A stretch of 64,000 bases of DNA from Mariniblastus sp964414815 (GTDB lineage Bacteria; Planctomycetota; Planctomycetia; Pirellulales; Pirellulaceae), in contig CAYPXY010000001.1 in NCBI GenBank assembly GCA_964414815.1, positions 310,001 to 374,000 on the forward strand. Reading direction: 5' to 3'. Numbering within the stretch: the stretch's first letter is position 1; every line of letters begins with the position of its first letter. Under the pieces are notes generated by a model, which was not told where the DNA came from, did not search any database, and saw only the letters and a list, made by a program, of their open reading frames with translations. Shown here one piece after another: positions 1 to 6,416 of the stretch. The position numbers and the translations under genes were made by a program.

Positions 1-294
1 CTTGGCTTCAGTGCCGACGTGTTCTTGGGCAAGTTCGATGACTCGAAGTACGTCGAGTTGGCCAAGTCGATTGCGGATGCTGAAAAGGTCGTAGACGAGT
101 CCGAACGAAAGCATCTGGCTCGACTGCTCACGGACTCGGAAGCGGACACTGAAGCGTTCTTGAAGCATTTCAAGTGTGATCTGCTCGAAGAGTTCCCTGC
201 GTTGCGATACCACGAAGCCGTCGGCATGTTGACGACGAAGCTGAGAAAGTTGAAGGCCGATGCCACCAAGCCGAAAACCGAAACTGCCAATTAA
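1..294 (+). CDS. Partial phage protein, C-terminal tail resembling that of phage recombination proteins
   Basis: The reading frame is open at the left edge, so only the last 97 codons are visible and the real start lies outside the window. The visible part is helical and contains an ELAKSIADAEK segment, then FLKHF, then YHEAVGMLTTKLRKL. This spacing (a phenylalanine-leucine-lysine motif, a proline, then an alanine-rich helix ending in lysines) resembles the short helical tail often found at the C-terminus of phage annealing or recombination-associated proteins. A YqaJ-type exonuclease follows 2.4 kb downstream, which would fit an annealase-exonuclease pair. The catalytic or DNA-binding core is not in view, so the family call is inference. 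Confidence 0.5.
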   Translation, partial: LGFSADVFLGKFDDSKYVELAKSIADAEKVVDESERKHLARLLTDSEADTEAFLKHFKCDLLEEFPALRYHEAVGMLTTKLRKLKADATKPKTETAN

Positions 295-312
295 CCGGAA
301 ATGAGGAACACG

Positions 313-1371
313 ATGTCTACTGTTGCAAATGAAGTTATTGATAACAAAGAGCTTGCCGAACTGACGAAAGCTGATCAAGAGATCACGAAGATTAAGCCGT
401 ATCTGGAACTCCGGGTCAACGGAGTTGACGACACGGAAGGCTTTGAAAAGGTCCATAAAGCACGAATGGAAGTGCGGACGCTTCGCACGTCGGTGGAGAA
501 GTCACGAACCGCATTGAAAGCGTCCGCGTTGGCGTTTGGCCGCAAGGTTGACGCTGAAGCCAAGCGGATTGCGGCGATGATTGCACCGATCGAGGAACAC
601 TTGATCGATCAGGAAGCAGTCGTCAAACGTGAGAAGGATCGGTTGGCCAAGATCGAGCAAGACAAAAGGGACGCTGCCATCCGTGAGCGACTGGAAAAGC
701 TTTCTTTATTCGGCGTCCATCGATCTGCACGCGACATCGAAGGATATTCCGACGAAGAATTTGAATGGTTCCTAAAGGACAGCGAAAAGAAGTACATTGC
801 CAAGCAGGCCGAAGAGGAAGCGGAACGCCAGCGAGCTACGGAAGAAGCTGAACGAAATCGGATTGAATCTGAACGACTGAAGGCTGAGCGAGAGGCCATC
901 GAAGCAGAGCAGCGACAACATGCGGAAGAACTGGCCGAACAGAAGCGAATCCAAGAAGAGGAACTTCGCAAGGTTCGCGAGTACCAAGAAGCCGAGGAAA
1001 AACGAATCCGCCAAGAGCGTGAAGCCATTGAAGCTGAAAAGAAGCGATTGGAACGCGAAGAGTTCGAACGACAGGCCAAGATCAAAGCAGAGACTGAAGC
1101 TCGTGAGAAGTTGGAGCGTGAAGCGAAGGAACGTGCCGAAGCTGAAGAACGGCGAAAGATCGAAGAGGTCGCCCGACTGGAGCAAGAAAGAATCGAACTC
1201 GAAGAGGCGGAACGTCAAGCGGAACTGATGAAGACGGACGTTCAGCGGCTCGGTGACCTGGCGAAGCAGATCGAAGACATTAAACGTCCTGAAGTGAAGT
1301 CGGACGCAGCGAAGGAGATCGTTGAAAAAGTGTTTAAGTTGCTTGACGAGGCTGTGGATATTTGCGTGTAG
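313..1371 (+). CDS. Long coiled-coil phage protein of unknown function
   Basis: I chose the ATG at 313, because GAGGA lies 5 nt before it; an in-frame ATG at 301 forms part of that ribosome binding site. The product is about 352 residues. The first ~150 residues are helical. From about residue 155 to 310 the protein is an almost unbroken Glu/Arg/Lys/Ala-rich heptad pattern (EEAERQ, EREAIEAE), so a long rod-like coiled coil is near certain. The end has a short hydrophobic helix. Phage early regions often carry such proteins next to recombination genes, but I do not recognise a defined function. Antisense frames opposite this repetitive stretch are artefacts of codon bias. Confidence 0.85.
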   Translation: MSTVANEVIDNKELAELTKADQEITKIKPYLELRVNGVDDTEGFEKVHKARMEVRTLRTSVEKSRTALKASALAFGRKVDAEAKRIAAMIAPIEEHLIDQEAVVKREKDRLAKIEQDKRDAAIRERLEKLSLFGVHRSARDIEGYSDEEFEWFLKDSEKKYIAKQAEEEAERQRATEEAERNRIESERLKAEREAIEAEQRQHAEELAEQKRIQEEELRKVREYQEAEEKRIRQEREAIEAEKKRLEREEFERQAKIKAETEAREKLEREAKERAEAEERRKIEEVARLEQERIELEEAERQAELMKTDVQRLGDLAKQIEDIKRPEVKSDAAKEIVEKVFKLLDEAVDICV

Positions 1372-1407
1372 TGGTTTTTATTTGGTTTTTGGAAAAGGAA
1401 ATTTAAC

Positions 1408-2208
1408 ATGGATTATTTTAAGGTGAGTTCGCAACGTGAGTTCGAACTGGCGATTGAATCAGGGAAATATCGAATTGAACTGACATCTGAAATCACTGTC
1501 GATATCAAAGTGCCCGATGGAGTTGTGATCGCTGTTAAAGGCGTTGTCGGTTCGCTGATGCGATTTCTATCGGGCAAGGTTGAGGCATGGGGGTCTTCGC
1601 ATGTTGTGGCACGGGGGTCTTCGCATGTTGTGGCATGGGAGTCTTCGCATGTTGAGGCATGGGGGTCTTCGCATGTTGTGGCATGGGCTGCCGCGTCGCT
1701 TTCGCTGTTCGGTGTCGATGTAAAAGCGAAAGCATCTTCGAAAGTTGTTGTTCAACTGCATCGACAAGCTACTTGTGATGGTGGAGTCCAAGTCTCGATT
1801 GATCAACCGGCAACGCCCGCTGAGTGGTGCGAATGGCACGGTGTTGAGATCGTCAACAATCATGCCGTTTTATTCAAAGGACTTGATAGTGATTTCTCAT
1901 CGTCCTATGGGGCGAATTACACACCGGGCACGATGACAAAGGCGAGCGATTGGGACGGCGGAACTCAGGAATGCGGTAAAGGATTGCATTTTTCTCCGAC
2001 TGCAAGTGCCACTAAAGGGTTTGCTTCGAATGCCAGGAAATTCGTTGCATGTTTAGTTCCGCTGGATCAAATTGCCGTGCATCCGAACGGGGCATCTCCA
2101 AGCAAGGTCAAAGCGGAATGGTGCTGGAATTGGTATGAATGCGACTTGTTCGGCAAGCAGATTGGTGAGCGTTTTGAAATGGAAGAGGCAGCAGTACAGT
2201 CGTCGTAG
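1408..2208 (+). CDS. Repeat protein with SSHV octapeptide repeats and a DUF7666-like C-terminal domain
   Basis: This 266-residue protein has an N-terminal domain of about 55 residues, then four near-perfect 8-residue repeats of the type GSSHVVAW (residues ~60-91), then a conserved-looking C-terminal domain with a CGKGLHFSP motif near residue 190 and a WCWNWYECDLFG segment. Short GSSHV(V/E)A(W/R) repeats are expected to stack as a small beta-solenoid. The CxxGLHFS motif recalls DUF7666 proteins, whose role is unknown. The ribosome binding site AAAGGAAA precedes the ATG. It follows the coiled-coil gene by 36 nt. Repeat number probably changes by slippage, as the DNA repeats are nearly identical. 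Confidence 0.75.
   Translation: MDYFKVSSQREFELAIESGKYRIELTSEITVDIKVPDGVVIAVKGVVGSLMRFLSGKVEAWGSSHVVARGSSHVVAWESSHVEAWGSSHVVAWAAASLSLFGVDVKAKASSKVVVQLHRQATCDGGVQVSIDQPATPAEWCEWHGVEIVNNHAVLFKGLDSDFSSSYGANYTPGTMTKASDWDGGTQECGKGLHFSPTASATKGFASNARKFVACLVPLDQIAVHPNGASPSKVKAEWCWNWYECDLFGKQIGERFEMEEAAVQSS
1585..1680 (+). repeat. Four tandem 24-bp repeats inside a gene
   Basis: Four direct repeats of 24 bp, each starting GCATGG or GCACGG and continuing with the core GTCTTCGCATGTTG, run head to tail with only a few substitutions. A partial fifth copy follows (GCATGG at 1681). The period is a multiple of three, so each unit adds eight residues. There are no spacers, so this is not a CRISPR array. Confidence 0.95.
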
Positions 2209-2216
2209 GGGTCGCA

Positions 2217-2375
2217 ATGATTGGAATGCTCTTAGTTTGGATAATCGCTACGTCAGCTTGGTGTTCCGATCCAGTTTGGCTGGAGTTTGAATTCCATCTT
2301 GTCAGGCGAACGATAGGCCGGGATAGACATGTCGAGAGAGACAGGCCAATCAGATTGGAAGGGACGTATGGCTAG
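2217..2375 (+). CDS. Small membrane or secreted peptide, 52 residues
   Basis: An ATG at 2217 is preceded at 5 nt by AGGGG, which overlaps the stop codon of the upstream gene, so the two are translationally coupled. The product starts with a hydrophobic stretch (MIGMLLVWIIATSAW, residues 1-15) followed by a charged, arginine-rich tail (residues 30-52). This fits a small single-pass membrane protein or a signal-anchor peptide. I do not recognise a family. The strong ribosome binding site and coupling are the main support. Confidence 0.55.
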   Translation: MIGMLLVWIIATSAWCSDPVWLEFEFHLVRRTIGRDRHVERDRPIRLEGTYG

Positions 2376-2465
2376 GTCGAACCGCTGACGGGGTAGAAGC
2401 AGTCAGATGTAGAAATTTGAAAATCTCCAAAAACCCGACGCCGTGGCGGTTGATCCACGGCAACC

Positions 2466-2539
2466 GCACTCTGAAGGTTTTCTCTGTCGATGCTTTGCCA
2501 ACGGTTACGACAGACTTGGTTCGATTCCGAGGGAGTGTA
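2466..2539 (+). ncRNA. tRNA-like unit 1: acceptor stem and T-arm without a normal D or anticodon arm
   Basis: GCACTCT (2466-2472) pairs over 7 bp with GGAGTGT (2532-2538), with two G-U pairs, and one unpaired base (A2539) follows. A canonical T-arm precedes it: CTTGG, loop TTCGATT, CCGAG (2515-2531). The 74-nt length is tRNA-like. The interior is not: the D region is only GAA-GGTT-TTC, and a 7-bp stem with an 18-nt loop replaces the anticodon arm, with no variable loop. No CCA is encoded. It could be a degenerate tRNA or a tRNA mimic. Confidence 0.4.
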
Positions 2540-2542
2540 TTT

Positions 2543-2694
2543 GGATCGGATGGCAATTGGATAGCCACCGGGCCTACAGGCTGCGACGGGGAGGCATCTC
2601 CGATGACAAGTGTATCGCAGTACTAGGAGTCAAGCATTGGGAACGTTGCTGGAGAGTGAGGGCCAGCTTGCAGGTTCAATTCCTGCCCGATTCG
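2543..2694 (+). ncRNA. tRNA-like unit 2: acceptor stem, D-arm and T-arm with about 80 extra bases
   Basis: GGATCGG (2543-2549) pairs with CCGATTC (2687-2693) over 7 bp. The T-arm is perfect: GCAGG, loop TTCAATT, CCTGC (2670-2686). A D-arm-like hairpin follows the acceptor strand: TGGC (2551-2554), a 9-nt loop containing TTGG, GCCA (2564-2567). Between D-arm and T-arm lie about 100 nt with two further perfect stems instead of a 17-nt anticodon arm. Position 8 is A rather than the usual U, and no CCA is encoded. Too long for a tRNA and too short for a group I intron. Confidence 0.4.
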
Positions 2695-2738
2695 TTATGA
2701 AGCAACTGCGAAAGAACGCAAACAATAAGGAAAACGAA

Positions 2739-3380
2739 ATGATCACAGAAGCACTCAACGAGATCGAACAAGGCAGCGACGAATGGAAACTCGTTCGTCG
2801 AGGCGTGCCAACGGCAAGTTGCTTCGACAAGATACTGACTCCGACGACACTGAAACTGTCGTCGTCATACGATGGCTATCTGAACCAACTGGCCGCCGAG
2901 TCCGTCGGACTATACGAAGACTGGAAAGGGAATGGCAACACGGAACGCGGAAGCGAACTCGAACCCGAAGCAGCGTTCTACTATGAGTTCACGAATAGCG
3001 TGATAACGCAAAAGACGGGCTTTATCTGGCGTGATGAACGCAGGCTCGTTGGTGGTTCGCCCGATCTACTGGTCGGTGACGATGGCGGTGTCGAGATCAA
3101 ATGCCCGTCGGCCAAGGTGCATATCGGATACTTGCGGAAGGGCGATGTGCCATCGGAGTACTTGGGACAGGTCTACGGTTATCTGTGGATAACAGGCCGT
3201 CAGTGGTGGGACTTTGTGTCGTACTATCCTGGATTCAAAAAGAATCTCGAAGTGAGAATCCATGCGGACGATGAAGCATATCAAAAATGGCGGGCGGTCT
3301 GGGAACATGAGATCGAACTGTTCTGCGAGAAGCTTGAAGTCGTCAAGGGCATGGTTGCTGAGTGGTGGGGCGGAGAGTGA
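2739..3380 (+). CDS. YqaJ-type viral recombinase, 5'-3' exonuclease of the lambda Exo fold
   Basis: Processes double-stranded DNA ends for single-strand annealing recombination. The start at 2739 has AAGGA 7 nt upstream. The 213-residue product shows the family pattern in order: QGSDEWKLVRRGVPTAS at the N-terminus (GS-x-EW and R-x-G-x-TAS), GSELEPEA, then the nuclease core VGGSPD followed by EIKCPSA. The Asp of SPD and the Glu and Lys of EIK are the expected metal-binding and catalytic residues of the PD-(D/E)xK superfamily. The length is usual for YqaJ proteins. It would work with an annealing protein, perhaps the partial gene at the left edge. Confidence 0.9.
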   Translation: MITEALNEIEQGSDEWKLVRRGVPTASCFDKILTPTTLKLSSSYDGYLNQLAAESVGLYEDWKGNGNTERGSELEPEAAFYYEFTNSVITQKTGFIWRDERRLVGGSPDLLVGDDGGVEIKCPSAKVHIGYLRKGDVPSEYLGQVYGYLWITGRQWWDFVSYYPGFKKNLEVRIHADDEAYQKWRAVWEHEIELFCEKLEVVKGMVAEWWGGE

Positions 3381-3616
3381 TCGAATTCCAACTCAAACGG
3401 CGTGAAGAAAAACGACGGCAAAAGATCGTTGGCCAGTGGTCGGATCAGGAACGAATGAGCCGTTACAACAATCGAACCGTCAAGGATATGTGTGAGATCT
3501 TCGAGCGGCACTACTGGCGTCTCGAACATGAGTACCAACGTGAAAAACGAAAACAGGAGAGAAGGAAAAATGAACGTCGAACAAAGCGAGAAAGCCAGCG
3601 AATCGGTGATCGTTGA
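3377..3616 (+). CDS. Small basic protein of unknown function
   Basis: A GTG start at 3377 overlaps the stop codon of the exonuclease gene (GTGA), with GGGCGGAG just upstream. The 79-residue product is very rich in Arg, Lys and Glu, with aromatic residues in the middle (MCEIFERHYWRLEHEY) and a strongly basic C-terminus. It overlaps the next gene by 47 nt. No family is recognised. The stop-start overlap supports it, but the biased composition leaves room for doubt. Confidence 0.5.
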   Translation: MIEFQLKRREEKRRQKIVGQWSDQERMSRYNNRTVKDMCEIFERHYWRLEHEYQREKRKQERRKNERRTKRESQRIGDR

Positions 3617-3932
3617 TCGGGATCTATTCGAATGGCTCGTTGAGTATGCCATCGCATTGCGTGGTGAATGGCATTGGAAGGTCGATGCACATCGGAAGTA
3701 CGATCAGGAAATTGGCGATCTGGATCGGCGGATTCACGAAGGTGTAGTGATTCGTGACGGCGTGGGGTCCAACACAGATAACCAGCGTGACGCGATCATC
3801 GAAGAATGTGCGGTTGTCGCGGAAACCAGAGAACCAGGCACAAGATATTGCTGGATAAATGGATCGACGTTTGGCTCGCTTGCTCTGGAGATAGCCAATC
3901 AGATTAGAAAGCTGAAATCAATTACCACATAG
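3570..3932 (+). CDS. Hypothetical phage early protein, 120 residues
   Basis: The start at 3570 follows AGAAGGA. The product is mostly alpha-helical and acidic, with a segment FEWLVEYAIALRGEWHWKVDAHRKY and a cysteine pair later (EECAVV and RYCWIN). It ends two bases before the 5'-3' exonuclease gene, so the two are probably cotranslated. I recognise no domain. Confidence 0.7.
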   Translation: MNVEQSEKASESVIVDRDLFEWLVEYAIALRGEWHWKVDAHRKYDQEIGDLDRRIHEGVVIRDGVGSNTDNQRDAIIEECAVVAETREPGTRYCWINGSTFGSLALEIANQIRKLKSITT

Positions 3933-3934
3933 CC

Positions 3935-4741
3935 ATGTTGTTTATTCTCGACACGAATTCGCTTATCCACTCGTACTTTCACGTTCGCTCAAACGATGAT
4001 CTGTACGACGTGACCGAGCGAGTTCTGACACGCATGGAGCGGATTCGGACGCACTTTCAGAAGCTATTTCTCGATTGTTCGTTTGTCGCCGTGTTTGATA
4101 ACAACAAGGAAACATTCCGTCACCTGATCTACGACAAGTACAAGGCCAATCGAACGAAACACGACGATCTGCCTGAAATCATCCAGAGCGTCAAAGAAGC
4201 CACGCACAACGATGCGGACTGGATCGACATCGAAGCACCGGTACTGCTCGAAGCCGACGACGTGATCGCATCGCTGGCCAGACAGTATCCGGGCAAGGTG
4301 ATCGTGCATTCGAACGATAAGGACTTGCGAACACTGCTGGAAGATGGCCGTGTACTGATTATCAAAAGATCGTGGGTTGATGAAGCGGCGAGAGAGCTGA
4401 AGTACGAGTTCTACAACTATCGCGACTTCGTGAACGAGTACGGGTTCACGCCGGATCGTTGGTTGGATTTTCGTGCGATTACAGGCGACGACTCGGATAA
4501 TCTGAAGGACTTGTCATGGCGTTGGGCAGGCGACGAACTGGCGAAGCGAGTCATCAAACTCGGCTGTCCGTTGGACAATGTACCCGAATCCGATCCAACA
4601 CTGGCAATCAACAAGAAGCAGCTATCGACGTATCCAGAGTTCCGTCGGAACTTGGCGTTGCATTTCAAGCTGCTTCGGATGCGAAACGATATGCAATGGC
4701 CGTTTGAACTATTACACCTTAAAGAATTGGAGATGGTTTGA
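3935..4741 (+). CDS. 5'-3' exonuclease / flap nuclease, Pol I N-domain type
   Basis: This 268-residue protein belongs to the FEN/T4 RNase H-like nucleases that remove RNA primers or 5' flaps at replication forks. Motifs in order: Asp6 in FILDTNSL, YKANR near 69-73, LEADD at 105-109, SNDKDL at 126-131 and ITGDDSDNL at 182-190. These supply the conserved acidic cluster that binds two metal ions, and the last motif starts the helix-hairpin-helix region. It is a stand-alone nuclease, without a polymerase domain. The stop overlaps the next start by one base. The function follows from the family. Confidence 0.9.
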   Translation: MLFILDTNSLIHSYFHVRSNDDLYDVTERVLTRMERIRTHFQKLFLDCSFVAVFDNNKETFRHLIYDKYKANRTKHDDLPEIIQSVKEATHNDADWIDIEAPVLLEADDVIASLARQYPGKVIVHSNDKDLRTLLEDGRVLIIKRSWVDEAARELKYEFYNYRDFVNEYGFTPDRWLDFRAITGDDSDNLKDLSWRWAGDELAKRVIKLGCPLDNVPESDPTLAINKKQLSTYPEFRRNLALHFKLLRMRNDMQWPFELLHLKELEMV

Positions 4742-5091
4742 TGACCCAAAAAAACAATGATCGTTCGCGACAGGCGTTCGAAGAGTGGGTTAAAGCTGAG
4801 ATGCGTATGCCGACGGATAGAAATGCCGCGATTGGCGAAAACGAAGGCAAGTACTGCGTGACGAACGTCCAGACTGCGTGGAATGCGTGGGAGAGAGCGA
4901 CGCAGGAGTTGCTCCCGATCTTTGAAACACTTGGCCAATTTATCAAGGATGGTTGCTATATCAAGACGCAAGACGATGGCGAAGGCGAACGGTTTTGTTT
5001 GTTCGCCAGAGACGGCGAAGATATGGCGAGCGGCAAAACGTTTCGTGAACTATGCGTCAACATCGTCTTAGGACGGGAAACGCCGTTTTAG
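4741..5091 (+). CDS. Hypothetical phage protein, 116 residues
   Basis: ATG at 4741 overlaps the TGA of the exonuclease gene. The N-terminal half has the pattern RQAFEEWVKAEM ... GKYCVTNVQTAWNAWERA, a pattern common in small phage proteins of unknown role (an AFEEW helix followed by AWxAW). The rest is mixed alpha/beta. No catalytic motif is visible. Confidence 0.75.
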   Translation: MTQKNNDRSRQAFEEWVKAEMRMPTDRNAAIGENEGKYCVTNVQTAWNAWERATQELLPIFETLGQFIKDGCYIKTQDDGEGERFCLFARDGEDMASGKTFRELCVNIVLGRETPF

Positions 5092-5115
5092 GGGGGGAGT
5101 GTAATTTACCGACTC

Positions 5116-5337
5116 ATGTTTCTTAATTACGACACATGCCGCTGTCACGACGAAACCTGTCCTGATCGCAAGAACTGTTTGCGGTATCTGGTTCGTCGGA
5201 CTGGCGGCGAACGAACCCCGCATAGCGACAGTTTGCGGCCTGCGAATCAAGACGAACCGTGCGATTCATTCATCGCATTTAAGAGTGACGGCGGCATCGA
5301 ACAAAAAGAAGGAAAGAATGGGTTGGACACACATTGA
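5116..5337 (+). CDS. Small cysteine-rich phage protein
   Basis: The 73-residue product begins MFLNYDTCRCHDETCPDR and has a further CLRYLVRR and PCDSF, giving five cysteines in the first 25 residues or so. This looks like a small zinc-binding module of a type widespread in phages. The ribosome binding site is weak (a G-run lies 16 nt upstream). It overlaps the next gene by 20 nt. Confidence 0.6.
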   Translation: MFLNYDTCRCHDETCPDRKNCLRYLVRRTGGERTPHSDSLRPANQDEPCDSFIAFKSDGGIEQKEGKNGLDTH

Positions 5338-5578
5338 GGACAATAATTACCGGGCACGCAAGCGCCATGTTTGCGAATTGTGTGGCCAATTTATTGAGCC
5401 TGGTTGGAAATACGTTAGTCGCTTCGGATGCAGGGACGGCAAGGCGATTCGCTCTGCCATGCACGTCGAATGCGAAGATATATCGAGTCATTGGGATGAC
5501 ATCGACTGGGAAACACACCATGCGGGCGACGGTGACGATTGGCCAGAATACGACATTGATGGAAAGGCAAAAAAATGA
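5318..5578 (+). CDS. Small zinc-finger-like protein, 86 residues
   Basis: Start ATG 5318 has GAAGGA upstream and overlaps the previous gene. The sequence carries CELCGQFIEPGWKY and later HVECED, a plausible treble-clef-like zinc site (CxxC plus His/Cys). The C-terminus is very acidic. It overlaps the next gene by 4 nt (ATGA). Function unknown; it is one of several adjacent zinc proteins. Confidence 0.65.
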   Translation: MGWTHIEDNNYRARKRHVCELCGQFIEPGWKYVSRFGCRDGKAIRSAMHVECEDISSHWDDIDWETHHAGDGDDWPEYDIDGKAKK

Positions 5579-5856
5579 AAGCGATCAACCAACCAATCCA
5601 TAAACTTCGGCCCGACGATCAACAGTTTTGCAGTGAATGCGATCTGTCGTTTGTGATCGCCGAAGAGTCGGAAGTCGTCCAGATTTGCAAGGACTGCGAC
5701 GACAAGCTGGGGCATCCGAAGAACTTTTGTGACGATTGCAATCGTGCAATTTTGCCTGGAAAGGAGTTTTTTTTAGGCTATTCGAGCCTGTGTGAAAAAT
5801 GTGCGAAGCGAGATGGGCTTTCAAAAAACACAATAGCATGGAGTCGCGACGAATGA
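5575..5856 (+). CDS. Double zinc-ribbon protein, 93 residues
   Basis: The sequence has four CxxC pairs: CSEC, CKDC, CDDC and CEKC, arranged as two zinc ribbons (residues ~19-45 and 52-80). Start and stop overlap the neighbours by 4 nt on both sides. Such proteins may bind nucleic acid or other phage proteins. No specific family is recognised. Confidence 0.7.
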   Translation: MKAINQPIHKLRPDDQQFCSECDLSFVIAEESEVVQICKDCDDKLGHPKNFCDDCNRAILPGKEFFLGYSSLCEKCAKRDGLSKNTIAWSRDE

Positions 5857-6254
5857 GTAGTAGTTACGACAAATTCCGCGTAATCCATCAATCCTGCTGG
5901 GCGTGCGGATCGACTCGCAAACCCGACTGGTGGCATGGGATATGGCTGCCAAACGAACGGGCACATATCGTCAATCAACCGCGTGTCGATGACGTGCGAG
6001 TGATCGTCTGCCTGTGTTCAACATGCCACAAGATTCAAACGAACAGCACATTCCCCGAACTTGGAAAAGTACCGCAGCTCAGTTTGGCGAATCTGTTGTT
6101 CCTGAAGATCGCGAACGATCCATCGAACTACGATCCTGCATTCATATTGCGTCACAGCGTGCGAAATGTACTGCCAACGCCCGAACCACTGCCGAAGTGG
6201 TATCGAGATCAGTTGGATGGACGAACCGCCGACAGCATCGTAAATAAGTTTTGA
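5853..6254 (+). CDS. HNH-like zinc protein
   Basis: The start at 5853 overlaps the previous stop; GGAG lies about 10 nt upstream. The 133-residue product has CWACGS near the N-terminus, then ERAHIV, then CLCSTCHKIQ. A CxxC pair, an A-H-I/V strand and a second CxxCH knuckle are the arrangement of HNH nucleases with a structural zinc. The first His of the motif (AHIV) and the final His-Lys are present. The usual Asn is not clear, so nuclease activity is uncertain. Last gene before the promoter region at 6.3 kb. Confidence 0.6.
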   Translation: MSSSYDKFRVIHQSCWACGSTRKPDWWHGIWLPNERAHIVNQPRVDDVRVIVCLCSTCHKIQTNSTFPELGKVPQLSLANLLFLKIANDPSNYDPAFILRHSVRNVLPTPEPLPKWYRDQLDGRTADSIVNKF

Positions 6255-6283
6255 AAAAAATCCTGAATCGGTCGGAAATCTGA

Positions 6284-6313
6284 TTGACAGAAGTATCATT
6301 TAAATGATACCTT
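6284..6313 (+). promoter_or_regulatory. Promoter with operator copy 1 between -35 and -10
   Basis: TTGACA (6284-6289), an 18-nt spacer, then TACCTT (6308-6313). The 18-bp palindrome GTATCATT-TA-AATGATAC (6293-6310) fills the spacer and enters the -10 box. A protein bound here would block RNA polymerase, so repression is the likely effect. Confidence 0.7.
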
Positions 6314-6371
6314 TGATCACAGCGAAATTCACTATCAAGAGCCAACTCTTGGGTTTTGTTTTGGAATATGG

Positions 6372-6389
6372 GTATCATTGCAATGATAC
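6372..6389. promoter_or_regulatory. Operator palindrome copy 2
   Basis: GTATCATT-GC-AATGATAC, a perfect 18-bp palindrome, 79 bp after copy 1 and 27 bp before the start of the HTH gene. Two sites in one leader may allow cooperative binding or looping. Confidence 0.8.
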
Positions 6390-6416
6390 CAAAAGGAAAG
6401 GGACAGGGATTAAGGC

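Larger units (their letters stand above)
2376..2738 (+). ncRNA. Highly folded noncoding stretch, candidate structured RNA
   Basis: No convincing gene occupies these 360 bases, but inverted repeats are dense. Seen directly: CTGAC/GTCAG around 2385-2405; GCCGTGG (2440-2446) with CCACGGC (2455-2461); the competing pair GCGGTTG (2446-2452) with CAACCGC (2461-2467); TCTGTCG (2483-2489) with CGACAGA (2508-2514); CTGCGA (2581-2586) with TCGCAG (2615-2620); GCTGG (2648-2652) with CCAGC (2663-2667). Two units also have tRNA-like acceptor stems and T-arms (listed separately). The first two pairs at 2440-2467 exclude each other, which could make a conformational switch. A ribosome binding site for the exonuclease gene ends the stretch. 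Confidence 0.5.

Noticed and set aside
609..1218. Long minus-strand frames of 148-158 codons
   Set aside because: They are antisense to the coiled-coil gene, consist of Ser/Phe/Leu-rich low-complexity sequence and lack ribosome binding sites.
1585..1680. Possible CRISPR array from regularly spaced 24-bp units
   Set aside because: Units are contiguous without spacers and lie inside a coding frame.
2466..2694. Two normal tRNA genes
   Set aside because: Acceptor and T-arms pair well, but no 5-bp anticodon stem with a 7-nt loop exists; unit 2 is twice the normal length. Kept only as tRNA-like.
2466..2694. tmRNA fragment
   Set aside because: No tag-coding frame, no pseudoknot series and too short, although the D-stem-free unit 1 recalls a tmRNA tRNA-like domain.
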